This document shows positions 35,029 through 44,457 of a stretch of DNA of 64,000 bases, piece by piece. The notes beneath the pieces are model-generated. The model searched no databases. It saw only the letters and a program-made list of their open reading frames with translations, and was not told the DNA's origin. Made by a program: the position numbers and the translations under genes. The stretch is taken from assembly GCA_900539425.1 (NCBI GenBank), contig UQBX01000004.1, forward strand, positions 70,162 to 134,161, given 5' to 3'. The stretch is from an uncultured Oscillospiraceae bacterium (GTDB lineage Bacteria; Bacillota; Clostridia; Oscillospirales; Acutalibacteraceae). Position 1 is the stretch's first letter. The number at the start of each line of letters is the position of its first letter.

Positions 35029-35138
35029 ATAACACTCCGAACCAGTATAAACGGTTATGAAAGCCTGAGGGCATAACGCCCTTATCTATTTATTAAATTC
35101 GTTAACGTATCAAGAATATATGGCTTCCTCACTTTTTG

Positions 35139-36152
35139 TTATGACTGGGCAGAGCCGTACATAACATCGGGATAGTCGGTCATGATGCAGTCTGCTCCTA
35201 TTGAACTCAGATAGTCAAAATCATCTTTGTCATTAATAGTCCAGTACTGCACCGCAATACCGTGCTCGTGCGCATAGTTTATAACTTGAGCAGTACCGAG
35301 GTTTGCAATCATGCGGTAAGGCATGCTGTAAGGAATCTGCAGCGCAATGTAATTTGCCTCAAAATTATCGTCATTTCTGAGTACGGCAGAGTAGAATTCA
35401 AGCACCTCATTGATAGTAGCACTGCGGTATAGATTGGGGTAGTTTTCATCGGCATGTATTGAAACTTCCTCTTTGAATGTGCCGAAGATAACACGGTCAA
35501 GCAGATCTTTTTCCTCAAGTATAGTATAAAGAACGTCAAGCGCTTTTTTCCCGAGCTCTTCGCCGTTTTTGATTTCTATTATATAATTGTATGTGCCGCC
35601 GCCTACATCTTCTAAGTAATCAAGCACTTCTTCAACGCGCACGATTTTAAGATCGTCCGGAACCTCTTCTCCTCTCAGATCTGCATAAGGCATTTCGCCG
35701 TTTTCATTTTCAAATTTTGCGCCCATGTTGAGCATTCTGAGCTCCTCGTATGTTTTATCCTCTGGGCGTATTTCTTTTTCTCCGAAAACCGTTTCGCTGT
35801 CAGATGTTCTGTCCAGAGTATCGTCGTGAAGCAGAACAAGTACGTTGTCTTTTGTGATATGAAGATCAAATTCAAACCAGTCAACGGTAAAATTCTCGTT
35901 TTCGGCACAGTTTTTAAATGCCATCATGGTTTCCTCAGGCATAATTCCGCCGCCGCTTCTGTGGGCGCTTATCTGGGTATTGCCGTCTGAGGCAACAAAC
36001 GGGTTGTCAGTTTCATATGCAATAACATCCTCTGAGTCAGAGCGGTAACCCATGGAGATTATTTCTCCTGCGGCAAATACGGCAATAACGCATATAACGG
36101 CAATCAGCGCTTTAACAGCGCGCGGTATTTTTTTCTTTTTGCTTTCGGTCAT
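35139..36152 (-). CDS. Glycerophosphodiester phosphodiesterase, membrane-anchored
   Basis: A 337-residue protein with a positively charged N-terminus and hydrophobic segment (residues 11-32) and an extracytoplasmic GDPD TIM barrel: AHRSGGGIMPEETM, EFDLHITKDNVLVLLHDDTLDRT and a C-terminal TINDKDDFDYL and GADCIMTDYPD. The catalytic His pair and metal Glu/Asp are present. It would release glycerol-3-phosphate from phospholipid head groups or teichoic acid fragments. It has no close co-directional neighbour. Confidence 0.92.
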   Translation of the reverse strand: MTESKKKKIPRAVKALIAVICVIAVFAAGEIISMGYRSDSEDVIAYETDNPFVASDGNTQISAHRSGGGIMPEETMMAFKNCAENENFTVDWFEFDLHITKDNVLVLLHDDTLDRTSDSETVFGEKEIRPEDKTYEELRMLNMGAKFENENGEMPYADLRGEEVPDDLKIVRVEEVLDYLEDVGGGTYNYIIEIKNGEELGKKALDVLYTILEEKDLLDRVIFGTFKEEVSIHADENYPNLYRSATINEVLEFYSAVLRNDDNFEANYIALQIPYSMPYRMIANLGTAQVINYAHEHGIAVQYWTINDKDDFDYLSSIGADCIMTDYPDVMYGSAQS

Positions 36153-36428
36153 TGTTACCAGATCCTTCCTAATAAGATAATTATAAACTGATTATAAATT
36201 TTATGAATAATTCCGTCAAATTTCATGATTTAAAAAAGCACAAACCGCTGTAACCATAGAAAACGGTTTTTTTATTGATAGTTGCCAAAAACATTATCTT
36301 TAATTTTTTTAATTGCAAAATAAATTGTAAAAAATTAACAAATAAATTTTGCTTTTGTGAAATTTTCTATATATGCGCTTATTACGCGCGCGATTTTTTT
36401 ATAAAATGATGAAAATGTATGAATTTCA

Positions 36429-36457
36429 TTGTAAACAGCATTTTTTAGCCGTATAAT
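36429..36457 (+). promoter_or_regulatory. Promoter of the split glutamate synthase operon
   Basis: TTGTAA (36429-36434) and TATAAT (36452-36457) with a 17-base spacer. The rest of 36153-36428 is AT-rich with a weak terminator-like stem (AACCG/CGGTT near 36245-36275) and no gene. Confidence 0.65.
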
Positions 36458-36491
36458 TGCAATGTGAAAAACTTCTGAAGGAGGAGTTTCA

Positions 36492-37598
36492 ATGCTTAAA
36501 GAAGGGCAGGTAAGAATTCCGTCCGGCTGCGCTATCGCAGCTATAATAGACAGAAAAGGCGGAAAGATTAACGGTTCTGAAATTATCAAATCAATTGCGC
36601 TTATGCATGACCGCTCAAACGGACTCGGAGGCGGCTTTGCCGCTTACGGAATTTACCCCGAACATGCGGACGACTACGCTTTTCATGTATTCTATGAAAG
36701 CGCTGCTGCAAAAAATGAGTGCGAAGATTTTTTATTCAAGCACTTCAATGTTGATGTGTCTGAAAAAATACCCACCAAAAAGGTGGAATCTATTGCGAAC
36801 GGGCCTGATATATGGCGCTATTTCGCAAAGCCAAATAAAGTAAGAATGAAAGAAGCACGCATGGACGAGGAGGAGTATACCGTTCAGTGCGTAATGCGTG
36901 TAAACCAGCATATTGACGGCGCTTTCATATTCTCAAGCGGCAAAAATATGGGCTGTTTTAAAGCCGTAGGTTTCCCCGAAGATGTAGGCGAGTTTTATAT
37001 GCTTGATCAGTATGACGCCTATCTTTGGACTGCTCACGGCAGATTTCCCACAAATACTCCCGGCTGGTGGGGAGGCTCTCACCCGTTCAATATTCTGGAT
37101 TGGTCAATAGTACACAACGGCGAAATATCTTCCTATGATGCAAACAGGCGTTACATAGAGCAGTTTGGCTATGTGTGCACAATGCAGACTGATACTGAGG
37201 TAATCACATATCTGTTTGATCATCTTATCCGCCATCACGGACTTCCCATTGAGGTTGCGGCAGATGTTCTCACTGCTCCTGAGTGGGACGAGATAGACAG
37301 AATGGATCACGAAAGAAAAGAGTATTTTACAACTCTGCGCTCAATTTACAGCGCGGCGCTTGTAAACGGCCCGTTTTCCGTTATACTCGGCTCAAACAAG
37401 GGCCTTCTTGCTATTAATGACCGCCTTAAACTTCGTTCGCTCACAGCGGCAACAAAGGGCACAAGGGCTTATTTTGCGTCTGAGGAATCTGCAATCAGAA
37501 TTATTTGCCCTGATCCTGAAAAGGTTTGGTCAGTAAGCGGAGCAGAGCCTGTTTTCGTTCCGCTTGAGCTTGATGAAAAGGAGGGCGGCGAAAAATGA
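36492..37598 (+). CDS. Glutamate synthase, glutaminase (GATase II) subunit
   Basis: A 368-residue class II amidotransferase. Cys13 in RIPSGCAIAAI is the likely N-terminal nucleophile after removal of the leader, and HGRFPTNTPGWWGGSHPF, IVHNGEISSY and TDTEVITYL are the conserved substrate-binding parts. In classical GOGAT this is the first domain of GltB; here it is a separate subunit, as in archaeal-type split enzymes. It releases ammonia from glutamine for the FMN subunit. It overlaps the next gene by four bases. Confidence 0.9.
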   Translation: MLKEGQVRIPSGCAIAAIIDRKGGKINGSEIIKSIALMHDRSNGLGGGFAAYGIYPEHADDYAFHVFYESAAAKNECEDFLFKHFNVDVSEKIPTKKVESIANGPDIWRYFAKPNKVRMKEARMDEEEYTVQCVMRVNQHIDGAFIFSSGKNMGCFKAVGFPEDVGEFYMLDQYDAYLWTAHGRFPTNTPGWWGGSHPFNILDWSIVHNGEISSYDANRRYIEQFGYVCTMQTDTEVITYLFDHLIRHHGLPIEVAADVLTAPEWDEIDRMDHERKEYFTTLRSIYSAALVNGPFSVILGSNKGLLAINDRLKLRSLTAATKGTRAYFASEESAIRIICPDPEKVWSVSGAEPVFVPLELDEKEGGEK

Positions 37599-39100
37599 TT
37601 AATTATATTCCAAGAAGATTTACGATTGTAAGGGATAAAGACCTTTGCATAAATTGCGGCTGCTGTGTAAGGCAGTGCGCCAATGAGTGCCATTTTTTCT
37701 CTCCTAAAGACGGTGAAACAGTTGTTTCAAAGTCAGACGCATGCGTAGCCTGCCACAGGTGTGTAGATCTTTGCCCTACCGGTGCTCTCAGAATAGAAAA
37801 ATATGTGTGTGATTACAGGGAAAACGCAAACTGGACTCCGGATTATCAGCAGGAGATATGCCGCCAGGCAAACACAGGCTCAACCCTGCTTTCCGCAATG
37901 GGCAACCCCAAGCCGTTTCCCATTTATTGGGATAAGATTCTGCTGAACGCATCACAGGTTACAAACCCGTCTATAGACCCCCTCAGAGAGCCTATGGAAA
38001 TACGCACGATCCTTGGCAGAAAGCCCGATAAAATGGTGGTTGAGAAAAAGGGCAAATCCTTAACAAAGATGCCGCCGCAGGTGGTTCTTGAAACACCCAT
38101 TATGTTTTCGGCTATGTCATTCGGCTCTATCAGCCTTAACGCTCAGAAATCACTTGCCATGGCGGCAAAAGAGCTCGGCACCGTGTTCAACACAGGTGAG
38201 GGCGGTCTCCACAGTGAATTGAAGGAATACGGCAAATATGCAGGCGTTCAGGTAGCATCGGGACGTTTCGGTGTATATAAAGATTATCTTCTTAATTCAA
38301 AATTTATAGAAATAAAGATAGGTCAGGGCGCTAAGCCCGGTATCGGCGGTCATCTGCCCGGTGAAAAGGTAAATGTTGAGGTTTCAAATGCCAGAATGAT
38401 TCCCGTCGGATCGGACGCTATTTCTCCTGCTCCGCACCACGATATTTATTCAATTGAGGATCTGCGCCAGCTTATCTGGTCATTAAAGCAGGCAACAAAC
38501 GGCGAAAAGCCCGTTTCAGTTAAAATTGCCGCAGTTCACAATATTGCCGCCATCGCTTCCGGTGTTGCCAGAGCGGGCGCGGATATAGTTGTAATAGACG
38601 GCTTTAGAGGAGGTACGGGCGCCGCTCCCACAAGAATAAGGGATAATGTAGGTATTCCTATTGAACTTGCGCTTGCGTCCGCAGACCAAAGGCTGCGTGA
38701 TGAGGGTATTCGTTCAAATGTTTCTCTTGTTGCCGCAGGTTCATTCCGTTGCTCTGCTGATATAGTTAAGGCAATAGCTCTGGGTGCCGATGCGTGCTAT
38801 ATTGCGTCCGCCGCTCTTATTGCTATGGGCTGCCATATGTGCCAGACCTGCAATACGGGCAAGTGCAACTGGGGTATTGCAACTCAGCGTCCCGATCTTA
38901 CAAGAAGACTCAATCCTGAGATCGCTCACCAGCGTGTAATAAACCTTGTTAACGCGTGGAACCATGAGATAAAGGAGATAATGGGCGGAATGGGCATTAA
39001 CTCCGTCGATTCTCTGCGCGGAAACAGACTTATGCTCAGAGGTCTCGGCTTAAATGAAAAAGAGCTTGAAATACTCGGTATCAAGCACGCCGGAGAATAA
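37595..39100 (+). CDS. gltB: Glutamate synthase FMN subunit with N-terminal ferredoxin domain
   Basis: A 501-residue protein. Two 4Fe-4S motifs come first (CINCGCCVRQCANEC, CVACHRCVDLCP), followed by the FMN barrel (MSFGSISLNAQKSLAMAAKE, GEGGLHSELKEYGKYAGVQV, KPGIGGHLPGEKV, RGGTGAAPT) and the cluster Cys motif CHMCQTCNTGKCNWG. It converts 2-oxoglutarate and ammonia to glutamate. Start overlaps the glutaminase stop. The FMN subunit is complete although split from the other domains. Confidence 0.94.
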   Translation: MINYIPRRFTIVRDKDLCINCGCCVRQCANECHFFSPKDGETVVSKSDACVACHRCVDLCPTGALRIEKYVCDYRENANWTPDYQQEICRQANTGSTLLSAMGNPKPFPIYWDKILLNASQVTNPSIDPLREPMEIRTILGRKPDKMVVEKKGKSLTKMPPQVVLETPIMFSAMSFGSISLNAQKSLAMAAKELGTVFNTGEGGLHSELKEYGKYAGVQVASGRFGVYKDYLLNSKFIEIKIGQGAKPGIGGHLPGEKVNVEVSNARMIPVGSDAISPAPHHDIYSIEDLRQLIWSLKQATNGEKPVSVKIAAVHNIAAIASGVARAGADIVVIDGFRGGTGAAPTRIRDNVGIPIELALASADQRLRDEGIRSNVSLVAAGSFRCSADIVKAIALGADACYIASAALIAMGCHMCQTCNTGKCNWGIATQRPDLTRRLNPEIAHQRVINLVNAWNHEIKEIMGGMGINSVDSLRGNRLMLRGLGLNEKELEILGIKHAGE

Positions 39101-39113
39101 GGAGGGGTTACAG

Positions 39114-39554
39114 TTGAAAAAAGTTTTTGCTCGTGAAAATCTTTGTGTTAACTGCCGCCTTTGCGAGGTTTACTGCAAAACGGCTCACAGTAAATCAAAG
39201 GATATAGTAACGGCGTTTAAAGAGGAAGATCCCGCTCCGGTTGCAAGGATCTCTGTTTACGGGGGCAGGGAAGCTTCCGTTGCCGTAAACTGTCGCCATT
39301 GTGACGACCCCGCCTGTGTAAAGGCGTGTATCACCGGCGCAATGCATAAGGATAAGAAAACGGGTATAGTATCCGTTGATGAAAATAAATGTATCGGATG
39401 TATGACATGTCTTGCCGTATGTCCCGTAGGCTGTATAAAGCCCGGAAATATCGCATTCAAGTGCGATCTTTGCGGCGGCGAGGAGCCTGCCTGCGTTAAG
39501 AACTGCCCCAACCGCGCTCTTGTTTGGGTAGAAACCGGAGGTGAGCAGAAATGA
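39114..39554 (+). CDS. Four-cluster ferredoxin-type electron carrier
   Basis: A 146-residue HycB/CooF-like protein with four Cys groups: CVNCRLCEVYC, CRHCDDPACVKAC, CIGCMTCLAVCPVGC and CDLCGGEEPACVKNCP. It should pass electrons from the flavin oxidoreductase next door to glutamate synthase. TTG 39114 is the start because AGGAGGGG lies 5 bases upstream; earlier in-frame codons lie inside the FMN subunit gene. It overlaps the next start by four bases. Confidence 0.9.
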   Translation: MKKVFARENLCVNCRLCEVYCKTAHSKSKDIVTAFKEEDPAPVARISVYGGREASVAVNCRHCDDPACVKACITGAMHKDKKTGIVSVDENKCIGCMTCLAVCPVGCIKPGNIAFKCDLCGGEEPACVKNCPNRALVWVETGGEQK

Positions 39555-40816
39555 AGTATGTTATCATAGGTGCTTCCGCCGCAGGACTTGCCGCGGCTCA
39601 GCAGATAAGAGTAACAGACAGCGACGGTGAGATAACGGTGCTTACAAGAGAAGCGTATCTGCCGTACAGCCGCCCTTCAATAAGTTATCTGCTCAAGGGA
39701 ACGGTTGAAGAAAAAAAGATGTTCCTTAAAAAACCGCAGTATTATTCAGAGAACAATATAAATATAGTTACGAGCGCTGAAGTGACTAAAATAGACAGGG
39801 AAAAGAAAGTTGTTAAGGCGGGCAGAAAAGAATATGCGTATGACAAACTCTGTATCGCCGCAGGCTCAAAGCCGTTTGTTCCGCCTGTTGAAAATGCTGA
39901 CGGGTGTAAAAATGTGTTCACTTTTCTTGACCTTGCAAGCGCAAAAGCACTCAAAAAAACTGTAAACAAAAAAACAAAGGCTGTTGTTATCGGCGCCGGA
40001 CTTATAGGAATGAAAGCCGCAGAGGGACTTTCAAAAGTTTGCGAAAGCGTACATGTTGCGGAACTTTCCCCTCGTGTGCTGCCGTCAATACTTGATGAAA
40101 AAAGCGCTGTCTTTGTAAAAAAATATCTTGAGGAGCACGGAGGACTTTCATTCCATCTTCAGGATACGGTTGTAAAGGCAAATGTAAAAGGCGGATGCGT
40201 TAAATCCGTACTGCTCAAAAGCGGTAAAAAACTTGACTGCGATGTGCTCGTTATAGCGGTAGGCGTACGCCCTGAAACTGCTCTTGCCGAAAAGGCGGGG
40301 CTTGAGGTTAACAGGGGTATAATCGTAGACCAGAAAACCATGCAGACAAGTGATGAGAATATCTATGCCGCAGGCGACTGCACTGTTTCAGTTGATATGC
40401 TTGACGGCTCAAATAAGATAATTGCCCTTTGGCCGAACGCAGTTTATCAGGGAATGGCGGCAGGCTCGCATATGGCGGGCGGCAGCCTTGATATGGGCGG
40501 AGCGTACAGTGTAAACGCAATTGATTTTTACGGCTTGCGTATTTGCACCTGCGGACTTATAAATGCTCAGGGTGAGCAGTATTACGACAGAATTAAAACA
40601 GGCGGCAATTCATATAAACGCCTTATATTCGAAGGTTCAAGGCTTGTTGGTTTCGTGCTTATCAATTCAAGCGAAAACGCGGGTATTTATACAAGTCTTG
40701 TATCAAATAAAATTGACCTGAGTAATCTTGAGGGCGATATTATGGAAACACCGTCGCTCTTCCTTTTCAACAAGGAAACAAGAACTCAGAAGCTGACGGG
40801 AGGTATTGCCTTATGA
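39551..40816 (+). CDS. NAD(P)H/FAD-dependent oxidoreductase
   Basis: A 421-residue pyridine nucleotide-disulfide type oxidoreductase. FAD-binding GASAAGLAAAQQI at the N-terminus, NAD-binding VIGAGLIGMKAAEGL near residue 145 and the second FAD motif ENIYAAGDCTVS. It resembles NADH:rubredoxin reductases rather than classical GltD. In this operon it is probably the electron input for split glutamate synthase through the ferredoxin protein. Overlaps both neighbours by four bases. Confidence 0.9.
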   Translation: MKYVIIGASAAGLAAAQQIRVTDSDGEITVLTREAYLPYSRPSISYLLKGTVEEKKMFLKKPQYYSENNINIVTSAEVTKIDREKKVVKAGRKEYAYDKLCIAAGSKPFVPPVENADGCKNVFTFLDLASAKALKKTVNKKTKAVVIGAGLIGMKAAEGLSKVCESVHVAELSPRVLPSILDEKSAVFVKKYLEEHGGLSFHLQDTVVKANVKGGCVKSVLLKSGKKLDCDVLVIAVGVRPETALAEKAGLEVNRGIIVDQKTMQTSDENIYAAGDCTVSVDMLDGSNKIIALWPNAVYQGMAAGSHMAGGSLDMGGAYSVNAIDFYGLRICTCGLINAQGEQYYDRIKTGGNSYKRLIFEGSRLVGFVLINSSENAGIYTSLVSNKIDLSNLEGDIMETPSLFLFNKETRTQKLTGGIAL

Positions 40817-41547
40817 GCATTGAAGCAGGACTTCAGAGATACGAAACGGTAAATGATCTTATAAAGGCTGAGCTTTCCTCAAAAAATAAGGTAACGGTTA
40901 AAGACGTTAACGGCCAGCGATACATTGGCTGTGCGCTTGATGCCGGCAAGACTATTGAAGTTCACGGTACTCCGGGAAATGATCTTGCCTGCTACCTTAA
41001 CGGCGGAAAGATAGTTGTTTACGGCAGCGGACAGGATGCAGTAGGCAACACAATGAACGGCGGCGAGATAATTATTCACGGGCACAGCGGAGATGCACTT
41101 GGCTACGGCATGAGAGACGGCTGTATTTATGTGCGTGACAATGTTGCCTGCCGCGGCGGTATCCATATTAAGGAATTTGAGGCGATGAAGCCCGTTATAG
41201 TAATAGGGCAGAATGCCGGCTCGTTTTTAGGCGAATACATGGCGGGCGGCACGATCGTTCTTTTAGGTTTGGGCTTAAAACGCGGCGAAAAGCTGTTCGG
41301 CACACACTGCGCTTCAGGTATGCACGGCGGCAAGATATTTGTTCGCGGCGCATTTCCTAAAGAAAATCTTTCTGCAAATATTAAAGTTTCATCACTTACA
41401 AAAGAGGATGAAAAAGAGCTTGACGGCTATGTAAAAAAATACTGCAAATATTTCGGGGCTGATTATAAAGATATAATGTCTAAGCCGTTTAAAAAGCTTT
41501 CACCGGCAACTTCAAGGCCGTACGCAAATCTTTATACGCCTAATTGA
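40813..41547 (+). CDS. Glutamate synthase GXGXG (alpha) subunit
   Basis: A 244-residue beta-helix protein made of repeated G-rich turns (GKTIEVHGTPGNDLACYL, GKIVVYGSGQDAVGNTMNG, GEIIIHGHSGDALGYGM), the GXGXG domain that forms the C-terminus of classical GltB and is related to FwdC. It is structural and links the glutaminase and FMN parts. The order glutaminase, FMN, Fe-S, FAD, GXGXG makes a complete five-gene enzyme. Confidence 0.93.
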   Translation: MSIEAGLQRYETVNDLIKAELSSKNKVTVKDVNGQRYIGCALDAGKTIEVHGTPGNDLACYLNGGKIVVYGSGQDAVGNTMNGGEIIIHGHSGDALGYGMRDGCIYVRDNVACRGGIHIKEFEAMKPVIVIGQNAGSFLGEYMAGGTIVLLGLGLKRGEKLFGTHCASGMHGGKIFVRGAFPKENLSANIKVSSLTKEDEKELDGYVKKYCKYFGADYKDIMSKPFKKLSPATSRPYANLYTPN

Positions 41548-41569
41548 TAAAAAACGGGAGCGTTAATCT

Positions 41570-43024
41570 ATGTTCAACAGTATTCACGAGGAATGCGGAG
41601 TTTTCGGAATATTTGAAAATAAAACTACTCATGTTGCAAGGTCTGCATATCTTGCGCTTTATGCGCTTCAGCACCGCGGTCAGGAAAGCTGCGGCATAGC
41701 CGTTAATGATGACGGGGTTTTTTCCCACCATCGCGGAGACGGTCTTGTGCCTGATGTTTTCACCAAGGAAAAGCTTGAGGCACTCGGAATGGGAAATATG
41801 GCTATAGGCCATGTGCGTTACTCAACAACGGGCGGCAAGAATCACAATAATATTCAGCCGCTTGTAATACGGCATATTAAAGGTAATCTTGCAGTTGCCC
41901 ACAACGGCAATCTTGTAAACGCCGCAGAACTCAGAAAGGGTTTTGAACTCGGCGGAGCTATATTCCACGGTACTTCCGATACGGAATCAATAGCTTATTC
42001 GATTGTAAGGGAGCGCCTTACAAGCAAAAGCACTGAAGAAGCTATATCCAAGGTTATGAACCACCTTAGAGGTGCTTATTCCTGCGTTGTAATGACGGCA
42101 ACAAAGCTGATTGCTTTCAGGGATCCTATGGGATTTCGTCCGCTCTGTCTGGGGCAGACTGATGACGGCGCATATGTTGTGGCATCAGAATCCTGCGCGC
42201 TTGATACAATAGGCGCAAAGTTTATCAGGGATATTAAAGCGGGAGAAATACTGACTATCAGTATGTCAGGGCTGAGTTCAGATACTTCTCACTGTTCTGA
42301 AAAGCCGTGCGGGCTGTGCGTTTTTGAATATATCTATTTTGCCCGTCCCGATTCAGTTATTGAGGGCGCTTCTGTTCAGCGTGCAAGAATAAAAGCGGGC
42401 GAGTTCTTAGCAAAGGAAAGTCCCGTTGACGCCGATATAGTTATAGGCGTTCCCGATTCGGGGCTTGATGCCGCTCTCGGTTATTCAAATGAAAGCGGAA
42501 TACCTTACGGGATAGGCTTTATCAAAAACAAATATATTGGCAGAAGCTTTATTCAGCCAAGCCAGGATATGCGTGAAGATGCCGTAAGAATAAAACTCAA
42601 TGTAGTTAAAGAAAATATAAAGGGCAAGCGAGTTATAATGATAGACGATTCAATCGTGCGCGGCACAACAAGCGCAAGAATCGTAAGCCTGCTCCGCGAG
42701 GCGGGCGCAAAAGAAGTGCATGTGCGCATATCATCGCCGCCTTTTAAATTCCCCTGTTATTTCGGCACGGATGTTGACAGCCGTGATAATCTTATTGCCT
42801 GCAAGTACAACTCCGCAGAGGAGATTGCTCAGGTAATAGGGGCTGATTCTCTTGCATATCTTTCCGTAGAGGCAACACACCACCTTGCGGAAAATACGGG
42901 CATGGGGTTCTGTGACGGCTGCTTTACGGGCAATTATCCCGTTGAAGTTCCCAAGGAACAACCCAAGGATAAATTTGAAACAAAGCTTAACAGATTTTCT
43001 CAGTATTATCAGGTGCTTGACTGA
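41570..43024 (+). CDS. purF: Amidophosphoribosyltransferase
   Basis: A 484-residue PurF. The short propeptide MFNSIHEE precedes catalytic Cys9 (CGVFGIF); the PRPP-binding motif is VIMIDDSIVRGTTS. Cys residues in CGLCVFEYIYFARPDS, FKFPCYFG and MGFCDGCFTG fit the B. subtilis-type [4Fe-4S] enzyme. It transfers glutamine nitrogen to PRPP, the first step of purine synthesis. It follows the GXGXG gene by 22 bases, tying purine synthesis to the nitrogen operon. Confidence 0.95.
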   Translation: MFNSIHEECGVFGIFENKTTHVARSAYLALYALQHRGQESCGIAVNDDGVFSHHRGDGLVPDVFTKEKLEALGMGNMAIGHVRYSTTGGKNHNNIQPLVIRHIKGNLAVAHNGNLVNAAELRKGFELGGAIFHGTSDTESIAYSIVRERLTSKSTEEAISKVMNHLRGAYSCVVMTATKLIAFRDPMGFRPLCLGQTDDGAYVVASESCALDTIGAKFIRDIKAGEILTISMSGLSSDTSHCSEKPCGLCVFEYIYFARPDSVIEGASVQRARIKAGEFLAKESPVDADIVIGVPDSGLDAALGYSNESGIPYGIGFIKNKYIGRSFIQPSQDMREDAVRIKLNVVKENIKGKRVIMIDDSIVRGTTSARIVSLLREAGAKEVHVRISSPPFKFPCYFGTDVDSRDNLIACKYNSAEEIAQVIGADSLAYLSVEATHHLAENTGMGFCDGCFTGNYPVEVPKEQPKDKFETKLNRFSQYYQVLD

Positions 43025-43058
43025 TTTACAGCAATAATGATTAATTTTAAATCAGCAC

Positions 43059-43087
43059 TTGACTAATCATTAAAAATATAGTAAATT
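43059..43087 (+). promoter_or_regulatory. Promoter of tRNA-Ser
   Basis: TTGACT (43059-43064) and TAAATT (43082-43087), spacer 17 bases. Confidence 0.7.
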
Positions 43088-43115
43088 ATATGGGCGGAAA
43101 TAATCCGCTCTGTAT

Positions 43116-43208
43116 GCAGATGTGTCCGAGCTGGCCGAAGGAGCACGATTGGAAATCGTGTAAACGGCGAACACCGTTTCAAGGGTTCAAATCCCTTCAT
43201 CTGCGCCA
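43116..43208 (+). tRNA. tRNA-Ser (anticodon GGA)
   Basis: Anticodon arm CACGAT-TGGAAATCGTG with anticodon GGA, a long variable arm (CGGCGAACACCG), T arm AGGGTTCAAATCCCT, acceptor GCAGATG/CATCTGC and encoded CCA. The phage-derived element begins downstream, but no copy of the tRNA 3' end was found at the far side. Confidence 0.95.
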
Positions 43209-43214
43209 AGAAAA

Positions 43215-43258
43215 CCCCGAATATCGCATGGTTTAGCGGTATCCGGGGCTTTATTTTT
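43215..43258 (+). terminator. Terminator of tRNA-Ser
   Basis: CCCCGAATATCGC pairs with GCGGTATCCGGGG (one mismatch, one wobble), then TTTATTTTTT. Confidence 0.85.
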
Positions 43259-43288
43259 TGAAAATTTTCAATTGTTTTAAATTCACCT

Positions 43289-43323
43289 AAAAGAACACTC
43301 TGCATCTGCAGCGTGTTCTTTTT
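43289..43323. terminator. Terminator-like hairpin at the left edge of the phage element
   Basis: AAAAGAACAC and GTGTTCTTTT form a 10-bp stem with T/A runs on both sides. The remaining 43324-43655 is AT-rich without recognisable features. Confidence 0.65.
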
Positions 43324-43655
43324 ATACTTTAAATTTAATTTTTGGCTTTTTTATTTAAACAGTTTTCACCTGTAAGTTTATTCATAACAAGACCATATAC
43401 TATGATTGCATTAATTTTAAAAACAGCTTTTTTATTCTGTTAGAGAGTATGAATTTAGAATTTTTGCACAGCCATTACAGTTTTCATTTTATACATATTA
43501 ATTGACCTATTTCTGATCCTCTATAAGATGTTTGAATAACATGAAACGAAAAACAAAACTCTAAACAGCTGTTATCTACTTCTATGTTGTTTTAAATAAC
43601 ACCAAATAACGTTTACTTGAGTAATATTTGAATGACATTTGATAAAACATAAAAA

Positions 43656-44318
43656 CTAATTGTTATTTAACTCTCTGATTAACAATTTGGGTAAGCCGAT
43701 TATTTTAAACTGCTCCAAGTCAGAGCCGGATATTTCTCGCGGCTTATATTCTGGATTTATAGGATAAAGCTTTATTGCTTCCTTTTTGTATTCTACTTTT
43801 TTTAATGTTGCATACTCACCGTCATATATTACGGCAGCAATATCACCGCTTTCATTTAAACAGTTTTGTTTTAATATAAGTACTTTATCGCCTTTTTGGT
43901 ATAACGGATACATAGAATCTCCCTTAACGGAGAGTACAAAAAAGTTTTCAGGATTTCTGCCTTTAAGATAAGAAAAAGGTATTTCCACAGTATCTCCGCT
44001 CCAGTCTTCCAATGCGATATTTTCATAGCCTGCCGCTATTTCGCCGATAACAGGAAATTTAACAGTACTTATTGAAATATCAGGAGACTTTAGATTTGAT
44101 GGTTCTGATTGTGTATTGTTACTCCAACCCATCAAATATTCTGGGGTAGTATGAAGTATTCTTGAAAGCGGTTCTAAAACTTCAGTAGGAAACTTTTTTA
44201 TATCTTTGCTTTCATATCTGTAAATGGTTGCAGGAGAAAGTTTTAGTTGTTCAGCAACATATTCAGCAGAAAGTCCCAATTCTTTTCGTCTTTGTTTGAT
44301 TCTTTCATTTATTTCCAT
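43656..44318 (-). CDS. CI/LexA-like phage repressor
   Basis: A 220-residue repressor. An N-terminal XRE helix-turn-helix (RRKELGLSAEYVAEQL, SPATIYRYE) is joined to a C-terminal S24 peptidase domain (PVIGEIAAGYENIALEDW, SVKGDSMYPLYQKGDKVLI, with Ser in GDSMYP and the Lys near YATLKKVEY). RecA-stimulated self-cleavage is expected, so the element should be SOS-inducible. It is transcribed leftwards from a promoter covered by operator O1. Confidence 0.9.
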   Translation of the reverse strand: MEINERIKQRRKELGLSAEYVAEQLKLSPATIYRYESKDIKKFPTEVLEPLSRILHTTPEYLMGWSNNTQSEPSNLKSPDISISTVKFPVIGEIAAGYENIALEDWSGDTVEIPFSYLKGRNPENFFVLSVKGDSMYPLYQKGDKVLILKQNCLNESGDIAAVIYDGEYATLKKVEYKKEAIKLYPINPEYKPREISGSDLEQFKIIGLPKLLIRELNNN

Positions 44319-44340
44319 ACTATCACCGATCCTTTAAAAG

Positions 44341-44369
44341 AATATAACACATATATTGCAAAAATGCAA
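44341..44369 (-). promoter_or_regulatory. Repressor promoter
   Basis: On the minus strand TTGCAT (44369-44364) and TATATT (44346-44341) with a 17-base spacer; operator O1 (44354-44371) covers its -35 box. Confidence 0.7.
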
Positions 44370-44431
44370 TAAGGTTTTTTGAAAAAATGCAAAAATGCAA
44401 AAAAACTCTTGACAACTCGCAATAATGCGAG
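44354..44431. promoter_or_regulatory. Phased operator array O1-O3
   Basis: Three palindromes with the core TGCA/CGCA-4-TGCA/TGCG: O1 TATTGCA-AAAA-TGCAATA (44354-44371), O2 TGCA-AAAA-TGCA (44388-44399), O3 CTCGCA-ATAA-TGCGAG (44416-44431). Centres are 31 and 30 bases apart, close to three helical turns, so bound dimers would lie on one face. O1 covers the repressor promoter and O3 lies in the spacer of the rightward promoter, a compact lysogeny switch. Confidence 0.8.
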
Positions 44432-44437
44432 TATATT
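44409..44437 (+). promoter_or_regulatory. Rightward early promoter
   Basis: TTGACA (44409-44414) and TATATT (44432-44437) with a 17-base spacer that is almost entirely occupied by operator O3. Confidence 0.85.
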
Positions 44438-44457
44438 TATTTCAGGAGGTGCGTGTT

